Of a stretch of DNA of 64,000 nt, positions 45,239 through 53,203 are shown piece after piece. The DNA comes from JAJTFA01 sp044351265 (GTDB lineage: Bacteria > Bacteroidota > Bacteroidia > UKL13-3), in NCBI GenBank assembly GCA_044351265.1, contig JBILGC010000006.1, positions 14,822 through 78,821 on the forward strand. The letters are read 5' to 3'. The first letter of the stretch is position 1; each line of letters starts with the position of its first letter. The position numbers and the translations under genes were made by a program. The notes under the pieces are model-generated. The model did no database searches. It saw only the letters and a program-made list of their open reading frames with translations, and had not been told where the DNA came from.

Positions 45239-46934
45239 ACTTTTTCTCTTTTATTTTTTTATCCAGTGTTTCACTTTCTGAGCCAAGTTCTTTTGCTTTA
45301 TTCCAAAACTCAAGTGCTTTTTCAGATTTATTTAATTTAAAAAACACGTCACCCATATGTTCCACTACTTCTGCGCTGTTAGGTGAAGCGGCCAAGGATT
45401 TTTCAATATACTCTTTCGCGAGTTCAAATCTTTTTTGTTGAAACAATATCCAGCCATAGGTATCAAGATAAGAAGAGTTGCTAGGATCTAAATCCAGACT
45501 GCGTTTAGACATTTCTTCTGCTTTTTCCAACTGTGTTTTACCCAGACTAAGGAAATAAGCATAATTATTTAATGCATAAGCATTGTTTTTATCTATTGTA
45601 AGTGCTTTTTCATAAGCAGCATAGCATGCAGAATCATTTTTCAAGTAGTGATTGGCATCACCAAGATTGGAATACAATTGTATGAGCACTTCATCATTAC
45701 CTTCAGCAAGCTCTATTCCTTTGCTTGCGCTATTTACCGCTTTTTCATATTCCTTTAACTGTATGCTGGCAATGGAATAATAGGCAAAAAACAATACTTC
45801 CATGGGAAAATATTCTATCGCCTTTTCACAGTCCGACTGCAATAGTTTATTGTCGCGCATTTCACCACTGCAATAAATCATTTGTTGCCATGCGACCAAT
45901 GTATTTGGCTCCAGTTCAACGGCCCGCTGATATTTATATCTTGCTTCTTTGAATAGTTTATCCTGCACATACAAATCGCCTATAACCATATGTGCTGTTG
46001 CTTCCTGCGGATTCCCCTTGGCAAATGCATCGGCCAATTCATAACATTTTAGGCGGTGGCCATCTGCTTTTCCGTTGGCAATATAATTTACTAAAATGGC
46101 TAGTTTTGTTTTTACTTCAACATTGGTTGATTGCATGCCTAAAAGGGTATGCTTGTACCAATTCGCTTCATCGTTTTTGCCATTATAATAATCAGCATAA
46201 GCAAAATGCGCGTAGCCATTTCCTGGCTCCAATTCAAGTATTTTATCATACAGCTTAAGGGCCTCTGCAGTTTTGTTGCTATTCATATATAAATCAGCCA
46301 GCATTCCCAGGTATCGTGTTTCGTTTGGCTTAAGCGCAATGAGCTTTTGTACCTCCTTAATAGCCTTAGATATTTTATTCTGCGCCATATAAATCTGTTC
46401 TTTTTGCCGGATTACATCCTCATTTACGCCAATTACTTTTTCCAGTTTATCTAGCGTTTGAATGGCGGATTTATATTCTCTGCCGCGGGCAAATAGATAA
46501 GCAGCTTCTGTTAAATGACTAGCTTCGTTCTCGCGCTTGCTTAAAAGTAAATGCTGCTTACCAGCGTCATTGTATTTTTTTCTTGCTTGGTAAATTTCGG
46601 TAAGCAGTATTTGATACCAAATATTTTGGCCATCAATTTGAATGGCTTTTTGAGCAAACATCTCCGCATCAATCATCAGCCCTTTGGAATAATATACATC
46701 TGCTAGCATATAATATACGGCTGCCTTTGTATCATCTAAGTATAAACAGGCTTTAAAATAATTTATGGCTTCATCATAATTACCCAATATTTTTTCTTTG
46801 TTGCCATTAAAAAAGGAGGCATCAAATTGTATTTGTTGCTGCTCGCTGAGGGCTTGTTTCTTTTGGGCCCGTGCTTCAGGCAGCAGAAACAGCAGTGCCA
46901 AAGTAAGCAGGATATGTAGGGTGTATCTTTTCAA
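45228..46934 (-). CDS. Tetratricopeptide repeat protein, exported
   Basis: A 568-aa protein with a signal peptide (MKRYTLHILLTLALLFLLPEARAQ) and about twelve TPR units, for instance GNYDEAINYFKACLYLDDTKAAVYY and NKTAEALKLYDKILELEPGNGYAHF. TPR arrays bind other proteins; here a periplasmic scaffold role is likely. It starts 2 bp after the nucleotidyltransferase gene and overlaps the DUF4292 gene, consistent with one transcript. The order dut, nucleotidyltransferase, TPR, DUF4292, EnvC-like is, from memory, widely kept in Bacteroidota. Confidence 0.9.
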   Translation of the reverse strand: MKRYTLHILLTLALLFLLPEARAQKKQALSEQQQIQFDASFFNGNKEKILGNYDEAINYFKACLYLDDTKAAVYYMLADVYYSKGLMIDAEMFAQKAIQIDGQNIWYQILLTEIYQARKKYNDAGKQHLLLSKRENEASHLTEAAYLFARGREYKSAIQTLDKLEKVIGVNEDVIRQKEQIYMAQNKISKAIKEVQKLIALKPNETRYLGMLADLYMNSNKTAEALKLYDKILELEPGNGYAHFAYADYYNGKNDEANWYKHTLLGMQSTNVEVKTKLAILVNYIANGKADGHRLKCYELADAFAKGNPQEATAHMVIGDLYVQDKLFKEARYKYQRAVELEPNTLVAWQQMIYCSGEMRDNKLLQSDCEKAIEYFPMEVLFFAYYSIASIQLKEYEKAVNSASKGIELAEGNDEVLIQLYSNLGDANHYLKNDSACYAAYEKALTIDKNNAYALNNYAYFLSLGKTQLEKAEEMSKRSLDLDPSNSSYLDTYGWILFQQKRFELAKEYIEKSLAASPNSAEVVEHMGDVFFKLNKSEKALEFWNKAKELGSESETLDKKIKEKKYVE

Positions 46935-46936
46935 AT

Positions 46937-47950
46937 TCAGGGCATCACGGTGGTATAGTCGCCAATGCTCAGGTCTTTACTCTCACCATGGTATTCAACA
47001 TGGTTACCTAACATTGCATTGTTTATCACGGCATTCTTAATGCTGCTGTTATTCTGAACTATACAATTTCCAACAACCGAGTTTTCTATAATGCAGCCAT
47101 CACCGATAGATGCATAAGGTCCAACTACAGAACGTATGAGTTTCACATTCTTACCTATAAACGAAGGCTGAATAATTGTAGATTGATTTATTTCTGCACT
47201 TTCGTCAATCATTTTAGCACCATCATTATGCATATGATGCAGGATGCGGCCGTTGGTATAAACAGTTGAGTTTTTGTTTCCGCAATCCAACCATTCTTGC
47301 ACTTTACCGGGTTCAAACTTCAGGCCTTTTTGTTTCATATTCTCCAGCGCATTGGTAAGCTGGTACTCGCCCTTCTCCATGATTTTATTATCGAGCAGGT
47401 ATTGTAATTCATTGCGCAGGTTAGCGCCATCTCTGAAATAATAAATGCCAATAATGGCTAAATCACTCACAAATGTTTGAGGTTTTTCTACAAAGTCGGT
47501 GATTACCCCTTCATCATTCAGTTTTACCACACCAAACTGACGCGGGTCTTCAATTTGCTGAACCCAAATTATGCCGTCCTTATTGCGGTCAAGCTTAAAG
47601 CCAGCCTTAAACAAAGTATCTGCAAACACCACCAATACATTTCCATCAAGCGATTCCTTGGCGCACATAATGGCATGTGCAGTTCCCAGAGCCTCGTACT
47701 GATAATAAATGCTTCCTTTGGCACCTAACTTTTCAGCAACTGCAATTAGGCTTTGCTCAACGGATTTACCAAAACTTGGATGAATGATATAAGCCACTTC
47801 TTCAATGCCTTCGCCACAAACCTCTTCCAGATCTTCAATAATTTTTTGAACAATGGGTTTCCCTGCAACAGGAATTAGCGGTTTGGGAATAGTTAAGGTA
47901 TGTGGCCTCATTCTCTTGCCCATACCTGCCATAGGTACAATAATCTTCAT
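46937..47950 (-). CDS. Sugar-phosphate nucleotidyltransferase with hexapeptide-repeat tail
   Basis: A 337-aa NTP-transferase making an NDP-sugar. The N-terminal pyrophosphorylase motif IIVPMAGMGKRMRPHTLTIPKPLIPVAGKPI is complete, with VFADTLF (metal-binding Asp) and DFVEKP. A left-handed beta-helix follows from about residue 240 (ENSVVGNCIVQNNSSIKNAVINNAMLGNHVEY). The base and sugar (glucose-1-phosphate thymidylyl- or uridylyltransferase) cannot be decided. dut starts 45 bp upstream. Confidence 0.9.
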   Translation of the reverse strand: MKIIVPMAGMGKRMRPHTLTIPKPLIPVAGKPIVQKIIEDLEEVCGEGIEEVAYIIHPSFGKSVEQSLIAVAEKLGAKGSIYYQYEALGTAHAIMCAKESLDGNVLVVFADTLFKAGFKLDRNKDGIIWVQQIEDPRQFGVVKLNDEGVITDFVEKPQTFVSDLAIIGIYYFRDGANLRNELQYLLDNKIMEKGEYQLTNALENMKQKGLKFEPGKVQEWLDCGNKNSTVYTNGRILHHMHNDGAKMIDESAEINQSTIIQPSFIGKNVKLIRSVVGPYASIGDGCIIENSVVGNCIVQNNSSIKNAVINNAMLGNHVEYHGESKDLSIGDYTTVMP

Positions 47951-47994
47951 TTTGCTTTACTTATGCTTCTTTAAGCCAACTTATCAGTAATTAT

Positions 47995-48426
47995 TTATTT
48001 TCCTGTACTTCCGTAACCACTTGCGCCACGTGTGGTTTCAGAGAGCGAGTGTGTTTCATTCCAATGCACCTTTGCATGAGATGCAACAATCATCTGGGCT
48101 ATACGCTCACCATTTGCAATTGTAAAATCTACATCGCCAAAGTTAATGAGCAGTACTTTTATTTCACCACGATAATCGGCATCAATGGTCCCGGGGGAGT
48201 TGAGAACGGTAACCCCATGTTTTAATGCTAAACCGCTTCTTGGTCTAATCTGTGCTTCAAACCCCGGAGGGAGCTCAATATACAACCCTGTGGGAATAAG
48301 TGCTCTTGCGCCTGGTTTAATAATGACAGGCTCAGAAACAAATGCCCTTATATCCATACCGGCAGCATGGGTTGTTTCATAAGCCGGCAAGGCATGGTTT
48401 GATTGATTGATGATGCTAATTAGCAT
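47995..48426 (-). CDS. dut: dUTP diphosphatase
   Basis: Hydrolyses dUTP to dUMP, keeping uracil out of DNA. It is 143 aa from the ATG at 48426 (MLISIINQSNHALP); the frame begins with a TTG at 48438. All trimeric dUTPase motifs are visible: AGMDIRA, PRSGLALKHG, GTIDADYRGEI, GERIAQMIV and the final RGASGYGSTGK. It is first of the minus-strand run that ends with the EnvC-like gene. Confidence 0.97.
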   Translation of the reverse strand: MLISIINQSNHALPAYETTHAAGMDIRAFVSEPVIIKPGARALIPTGLYIELPPGFEAQIRPRSGLALKHGVTVLNSPGTIDADYRGEIKVLLINFGDVDFTIANGERIAQMIVASHAKVHWNETHSLSETTRGASGYGSTGK

Positions 48427-48439
48427 AGGAATAACCAAG

Positions 48440-48447
48440 CGAAAATA
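48440..48447 (-). promoter_or_regulatory. dut -7 box (TATTTTCG)
   Basis: Minus-strand TAnnTTCG match 13 nt upstream of the dut ATG. No -33 TTG at the usual distance. Confidence 0.35.
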
Positions 48448-48578
48448 GGCTTTTTATTTAAATAATTTTGTTGATGAACAAAACACTGAATGCATATGCC
48501 ATTTAAGAGGTTAAAGCTGCGTTTATGTAACTCTGATTTTTTCAGGTTTTGAAACCAAGATTTTAAAAACGATTCATA

Positions 48579-48586
48579 TAAATTTG
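48579..48586 (+). promoter_or_regulatory. -7 box (TAAATTTG) before the T9SS gene
   Basis: Exact TAnnTTTG match 21 nt upstream of the ATG at 48608. The nearest TTTTG is 27 bp upstream, longer than usual. Confidence 0.45.
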
Positions 48587-48607
48587 CCAAACTAATTGCT
48601 TAAAAAC

Positions 48608-49630
48608 ATGAAAAAACTATTTACTACTGTTTTATCACTGGCACTTTTAACACCTGCTTTTGCTCAAATTCAAATTGTAAGAACTGATTTTGGAGACACA
48701 GGTGATAAGATTTATGTTGGAGGCCAGATAGCATTTCCTGCTCCTCTTAGCGCGGGCGCTGCAGGTGCAAATAAAATATGGGATTTCAGTGCATTGAAGC
48801 CAGAGTATTTCGATAGCACCACTTTTATTTCTGCTAGCGGTCTTCCTAATGCACCTGAAGAAGCTACCCACGGGATTATAACGGGAGAAGACACCGCATA
48901 CTTTATTGTAAATAACGATGCTGTTACAACTATTATTCAACCACAGGAATTACCGGGATTTGAAGGTAAATTGCGAGCACTGGCTTTTCCACTAGATTAT
49001 TTAGATAGCTTTAGTGATACCGTTAAAATAGCCATTTTTGGTACACCAGCAGACTTTGGTATTCCATTTCCTGCCGATTCAGTTCGCATCATTGGTAATG
49101 TAATTTCAGAAAGTGTAGCAGATGGTTACGGCACTTTGAAAACGCCTACCGATAACTATGAAGTGCTGCGTGTAAAGGCTGAAATTAGAACCAACGTAGC
49201 TATCGGATTTAAACTATTGGGCAGCTGGAATAATTTTGGTAACCAAATTGATACGACCAGAACCATTTCTTGGTATGCAAAGAATGGTGTTTATGCCATA
49301 GCTACAGCGAATTTAGATTCTACCGGTTTTATAAGTGATTTAGAATGGCAGGTTGATTCTATTTATGAGATTATTCCTACAGGATTGTCTTCTGTATTTA
49401 ATGATGATGTAGATTTTAAAATGTATCCAAATCCTGCCTCATCTATTTTGAATATTGAAATGGCTTACCAGGTAAAACAAGGTATAATACTTGATTTGAG
49501 CGGAAGAGAAGTGATGCAGTTTACCGGAAACAGCGTTAATATAGCACAATTGGGTAATGGTTTATATCAGGTATTAATTAAAACCGAAAACGGATTAGGT
49601 TGTAAACGACTACTAATTCAACATGAATAA
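48608..49630 (+). CDS. Secreted protein with T9SS sorting domain, function unknown
   Basis: A 340-aa protein from the ATG at 48608, with a signal peptide (MKKLFTTVLSLALLTPAFAQ). The frame also has a TTG at 48596. The middle is a single beta-rich region without a recognised catalytic motif (GDKIYVGGQIAFPAPLSAG, IWDFSAL). The T9SS type A sorting domain is at the end (FKMYPNPASSILNIEMAYQ, LGNGLYQVLIKTENG). Similar proteins are common in this phylum and mostly uncharacterised. It ends at a terminator shared with aspS. Confidence 0.85.
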   Translation: MKKLFTTVLSLALLTPAFAQIQIVRTDFGDTGDKIYVGGQIAFPAPLSAGAAGANKIWDFSALKPEYFDSTTFISASGLPNAPEEATHGIITGEDTAYFIVNNDAVTTIIQPQELPGFEGKLRALAFPLDYLDSFSDTVKIAIFGTPADFGIPFPADSVRIIGNVISESVADGYGTLKTPTDNYEVLRVKAEIRTNVAIGFKLLGSWNNFGNQIDTTRTISWYAKNGVYAIATANLDSTGFISDLEWQVDSIYEIIPTGLSSVFNDDVDFKMYPNPASSILNIEMAYQVKQGIILDLSGREVMQFTGNSVNIAQLGNGLYQVLIKTENGLGCKRLLIQHE

Positions 49631-49635
49631 TTATA

Positions 49636-49661
49636 AAAAAGGGCTCACCAGAGCCCTTTTT
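49636..49661. terminator. Bidirectional terminator between T9SS gene and aspS
   Basis: An 11-bp perfect stem (49636-49646 with 49651-49661) and a 4-nt ACCA loop lie between convergent genes, with A and T flanks for both directions. Confidence 0.9.
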
Positions 49662-49759
49662 AATTGTATACCGATGAACGAAAAAGTTGTGATTGAAATG
49701 GATGTATAATCTCTTCACGCAGATAACCGTCACGCAAGGCGGGATGAAGTGCGTGTGTT

Positions 49760-51553
49760 TTAAATCCTTAATCCAATCCCCAACTCCTTCAACTGCTTCT
49801 CATCAATCGTACTTGGCGCATCAATCATTGTGTCCCGACCGCTGTTGTTTTTAGGGAAAGCAATGAAATCGCGGATAGAATCGGCTCCGCCAAAGAGGGA
49901 ACACAACCTGTCAAATCCAAAAGCAATTCCCGCATGTGGTGGTGCTCCATACTGAAACGCATCCATTAAAAACCCAAATTGTTTCTGTGCTTCTTCGTGG
50001 CTAAATCCAAGCAACTCAAACATTTTAGCCTGTAAATCCTTGTTGTATATACGCACACTGCCACCGCCTACTTCTACACCGTTTATGACCATATCGTAAG
50101 CATTGGCTCTGGGCAATTTTATCTGACCGGGGCTTCTGTCTGTTAATATTTCTTCTATGTGCTCTTTGAGCATTTGGTTAATCAGATATAAATCTTCAGG
50201 CTTGGGCGATGTAAATGGATGGTGCATGGCAAAATAGCGGCCTTCTTCTCCGTTATATTCCAGCAAAGGAAAATCTATTACCCACAAGCAGGAGTATGTA
50301 TCTTTATTGCGTAAATCAAGTCGTGTACCCATTTCCAATCGCAGTTCCCCTAATGCTTTTCTGGTCTTTTCTTTTTCTCCTGCCAATACTAGAATCAAGT
50401 CTCCCGGTTGGGCTTGGCATTTTTCGACCCATAATTTTAATGCAGCTTCATCGTAAAATTTATCTACTGATGATTTAATGCTGCCATCATCATTAACCCT
50501 TGCATACACCAAACCATTTGCACCAATCTGCGGACGTTTTACAAAATCGGTAAGCTCATCCAGTTGCTTGCGGGTATATTCAGCGCAACCTTTGGCACAA
50601 ATAGCCACAACAAGTTCTGCGTCATCAAATACTTTAAAGTTTTTGCCTTTTACCACCTCATTCAATTTCACAAACTTCATATCAAAACGTGTATCGGGTT
50701 TATCGCTGCCATAATAGCGCATGGCATCTGCGTAAGTCATTCGAGGTAAAGATTCAATATCAATTCCTTTTACTGTTTTAAACAAATGCTTTATCAAACC
50801 TTCAAACATTTGCAGCACATCCTCCTGTTCTACAAAGCTCATTTCGCAATCTATCTGCGTAAATTCAGGTTGACGGTCGGCACGCAGGTCTTCATCTCTG
50901 AAACATTTTACAATCTGGTAGTATTTATCAAAGCCGCTAACCATAAGCAGCTGTTTAAAAGTTTGCGGTGATTGAGGCAAGGCATAAAACTCACCCGGAT
51001 TCATGCGGCTGGGCACCACAAAATCACGAGCTCCTTCGGGGGTTGATTTAATTAAAACCGGGGTTTCTACTTCTATAAATTCTTTTGCATCCAGATACAC
51101 ACGGGTTTGTTTAGCCACCTGGTGGCGCAGTTGCAGGTTGGATCTAACAGATGCCCTGCGCAAATCCAAATAGCGGTATTTCATACGCAAATCATCACCA
51201 CCATCTGTATTTTCTTCAATGGTAAAAGGTGGTGTTGCAGCTTCATTCAGAATTTTAAAATCGCTTACACTAATTTCAATTTCACCTGTTGGTATCTGGT
51301 TATTCTTACTTTCTCGCTCTTTAACCATGCCGCTAACCTGCAACACAAATTCGCGTCCGAGTTTTCTTGCACCCATGCAGAGGGTTTCGTTGCTGTCCAT
51401 ATTAAATGCAAGTTGGGTAATGCCGTAACGATCTCTTAAATCAATAAAAGTCATTCCGCCTAAATCTCTGCTCTTTTGCACCCAGCCGCAAAGGGTTACC
51501 GTTTTGCCGGCATCTGCAATTCTCAATTCTCCGCAGGTATGTGTTCTTAGCAT
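49760..51553 (-). CDS. aspS: Aspartyl-tRNA synthetase
   Basis: A class II synthetase of 597 aa. It has the OB-fold anticodon-binding domain at the start (GKTVTLCGWVQKSRDLGGMTFIDLRDRYG), motif 2 (QIVKCFRDEDLRADRQPEFTQID), a bacterial GAD insertion, and motif 3 (GIAFGFDRLCSLFGG). DMVINGVEVGGGSVRIY fits the amino-acid pocket. Whether it charges only tRNA-Asp or also tRNA-Asn depends on residues I cannot score here. A TAnnTTCG box lies 28 nt upstream. Confidence 0.97.
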   Translation of the reverse strand: MLRTHTCGELRIADAGKTVTLCGWVQKSRDLGGMTFIDLRDRYGITQLAFNMDSNETLCMGARKLGREFVLQVSGMVKERESKNNQIPTGEIEISVSDFKILNEAATPPFTIEENTDGGDDLRMKYRYLDLRRASVRSNLQLRHQVAKQTRVYLDAKEFIEVETPVLIKSTPEGARDFVVPSRMNPGEFYALPQSPQTFKQLLMVSGFDKYYQIVKCFRDEDLRADRQPEFTQIDCEMSFVEQEDVLQMFEGLIKHLFKTVKGIDIESLPRMTYADAMRYYGSDKPDTRFDMKFVKLNEVVKGKNFKVFDDAELVVAICAKGCAEYTRKQLDELTDFVKRPQIGANGLVYARVNDDGSIKSSVDKFYDEAALKLWVEKCQAQPGDLILVLAGEKEKTRKALGELRLEMGTRLDLRNKDTYSCLWVIDFPLLEYNGEEGRYFAMHHPFTSPKPEDLYLINQMLKEHIEEILTDRSPGQIKLPRANAYDMVINGVEVGGGSVRIYNKDLQAKMFELLGFSHEEAQKQFGFLMDAFQYGAPPHAGIAFGFDRLCSLFGGADSIRDFIAFPKNNSGRDTMIDAPSTIDEKQLKELGIGLRI

Positions 51554-51581
51554 AGCTTGTTTCGTTCATTAATAGAATGGG

Positions 51582-51589
51582 CGAAAATA
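51582..51589 (-). promoter_or_regulatory. aspS -7 box (TATTTTCG)
   Basis: Minus-strand TAnnTTCG match 28 nt upstream of the aspS ATG, with no clear -33 TTG. Confidence 0.4.
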
Positions 51590-51663
51590 CTAAAAGCATA
51601 GGTTAAATTGCATACTTCATGCGATTCCATTTCCTAAAAAGTAGTAAGTTGCATGTCAAATAA

Positions 51664-52113
51664 ATGATGAGCGAATTATTTACTGACGAATATTTTATGA
51701 AGTTGGCTTTGGCAGAAGCACGCAAGGCTTATGATGCAGGTGAGGTGCCCGTTGGAGCCGTAGTAGTGGCTAACGATAGAATTATTGGCAAAGGACATAA
51801 CCTAACAGAAAAGTTGAATGATGTAACTGCGCATGCAGAAATGCAAGCCATTACTGCAGCAGCTAATTATCTTGGTGCCAAGTACCTAACGGAATGTACT
51901 TTGTATGTTACCCTTGAGCCTTGTGTAATGTGTGCCGGAGCACTTTTTTGGAGCCAGATACCAAAGGTGGTTTATGGAGCTTCCGATGAGAAAAGGGGTT
52001 ATGGAAAGTATGGTGCCTTGCTGCATCCGCAAACAAATATTATTTCAGGAGTGATGGCAGAAGAGTGCAGCATATTACTGAAGGAATTTTTCAAGCAATT
52101 AAGAGAAACTTAA
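51664..52113 (+). CDS. tadA: tRNA adenosine(34) deaminase
   Basis: Converts A34 to inosine in tRNA-Arg(ACG). It is 149 aa with the deaminase zinc site: HAE (His57, Glu59) and PCVMC (Cys87, Cys90). The N-terminal segment VPVGAVVV and the C-terminal LKEFFKQLRE helix fit TadA. Relatives include guanine deaminases, so the call rests on length and the AGALFWSQIPKVVYGASDEKRG stretch. Either ATG at 51664 or 51667 may be used. Confidence 0.88.
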   Translation: MMSELFTDEYFMKLALAEARKAYDAGEVPVGAVVVANDRIIGKGHNLTEKLNDVTAHAEMQAITAAANYLGAKYLTECTLYVTLEPCVMCAGALFWSQIPKVVYGASDEKRGYGKYGALLHPQTNIISGVMAEECSILLKEFFKQLRET

Positions 52114-52134
52114 TCTGTGCGTACTTGTTTTAAG

Positions 52135-52142
52135 TATATTCG
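52135..52142 (+). promoter_or_regulatory. Superoxide dismutase -7 box (TATATTCG)
   Basis: TAnnTTCG match 22 nt upstream of the ATG at 52165; no clear -33 TTG. Confidence 0.4.
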
Positions 52143-52164
52143 CAACGCTTAAATAAAATAAATT

Positions 52165-52773
52165 ATGGCATTTGAATTACCAAAACTAACTTATGCGTAT
52201 AACGCACTTGAACCGCACATTGATGCTCGTACTATGGAAATACACCATACCAAGCATCATCAGGCCTATATCACCAATTTAAATAATGCGATAGCAGGCA
52301 CGGACGCAGAGCAATTAAGTATTGAAGACATTTGTAAAAATATAAGCAAATACCCAACGCCTGTTAGAAACAACGGTGGCGGGCATTACAACCACTCATT
52401 ATTCTGGAAAGTAATTGGGCCTGATGGAGGCGGACAACCTTCTGGTAAATTGATGGATGCAATTAACGGCCAGTTGGGCGGATTTGATAAATTTAAAGAA
52501 GAGTTTAACAAAGCAGCTACCGCTCGTTTTGGCAGTGGGTGGGCATGGTTATGTGTTGATGCAAATAAAAATTTATGTGTTTGCAGCACCCCTAATCAAG
52601 ACAATCCCTTAATGGATATTGCAGAATGCAAAGGAACTCCGGTTTTAGGTTTAGATGTTTGGGAACATGCATACTATTTGCATTATCAAAACCGCAGGCC
52701 TGATTATTGTACCGCTTTCTGGAACGTAATTAATTGGAATGAAGTGAGCCGCAGATACGAGGCAGCTTTATAA
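52165..52773 (+). CDS. sodA: Superoxide dismutase, Mn-type (or cambialistic)
   Basis: A 202-aa Fe/Mn-family dismutase in the cytoplasm; no signal peptide. Metal ligands are His27, His77 (in GGGHYNHSLFW), and Asp and His in LDVWEHAYY. The Gly-rich NNGGGHYNH and the STPNQDNPLMD segment carry Gly and Gln at the positions typical of Mn enzymes; Fe enzymes place the Gln in the first segment. Many Bacteroidota enzymes accept either metal, so the metal is not settled. A small hypothetical gene follows 10 bp later. Confidence 0.93.
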   Translation: MAFELPKLTYAYNALEPHIDARTMEIHHTKHHQAYITNLNNAIAGTDAEQLSIEDICKNISKYPTPVRNNGGGHYNHSLFWKVIGPDGGGQPSGKLMDAINGQLGGFDKFKEEFNKAATARFGSGWAWLCVDANKNLCVCSTPNQDNPLMDIAECKGTPVLGLDVWEHAYYLHYQNRRPDYCTAFWNVINWNEVSRRYEAAL

Positions 52774-52783
52774 GTTTACCGAA

Positions 52784-53086
52784 ATGGATAAAGTATTAAA
52801 CCTTAGAGAAATTAAGGAAATAGCCCTTGATGAATTGTTTCATGCCAACTATGGTGAAGTTGATGCATTGGAAGCAGAAACGGATAAGCGGGTGAGGAGA
52901 GTGAACTTGGATAAAGCTGTAACCCTTGGCCGCAGTGTAAAAATAAAAACCAGATTGGTAATTAAAACGGTAGAGGGTTATGTTCAGGTTAAAGGCATTG
53001 TGCATTTTGTGGCCGACAAAGGTATAACACTTGAGAAGGATCACTTTATACCCATGCATGCCATACACAGTGTAGATTTGTATTAA
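52784..53086 (+). CDS. Small conserved hypothetical protein
   Basis: A 100-aa charged soluble protein with no recognised domain. The N-terminal half is helical and acidic, the C-terminal half strand-rich (VKIKTRLVIKTVEGYVQVKGIVHFVADKGITLEKDHFIPMHAIHSV). It starts 10 bp after the superoxide dismutase gene and ends just before a terminator, so the two share a transcript. A function is not assigned; an oxidative-stress link is only guilt by association. Confidence 0.65.
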   Translation: MDKVLNLREIKEIALDELFHANYGEVDALEAETDKRVRRVNLDKAVTLGRSVKIKTRLVIKTVEGYVQVKGIVHFVADKGITLEKDHFIPMHAIHSVDLY

Positions 53087-53100
53087 GTTAGCAAATATTA

Positions 53101-53125
53101 AAAAAAGGGGCCTAGCCCCTTTTTT
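53101..53125. terminator. Bidirectional terminator after the superoxide dismutase operon and infB
   Basis: An 11-bp stem (53101-53111 with 53115-53125), 3-nt loop, with A6 and T6 flanks between convergent genes. Confidence 0.9.
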
Positions 53126-53203
53126 ATTGGGCAATGTTTAACCTGCCCGTTCTTAAATTTCTTTTCTGCTATTACAATACAGCAAAATATGCTTTGCTTG
53201 CGA

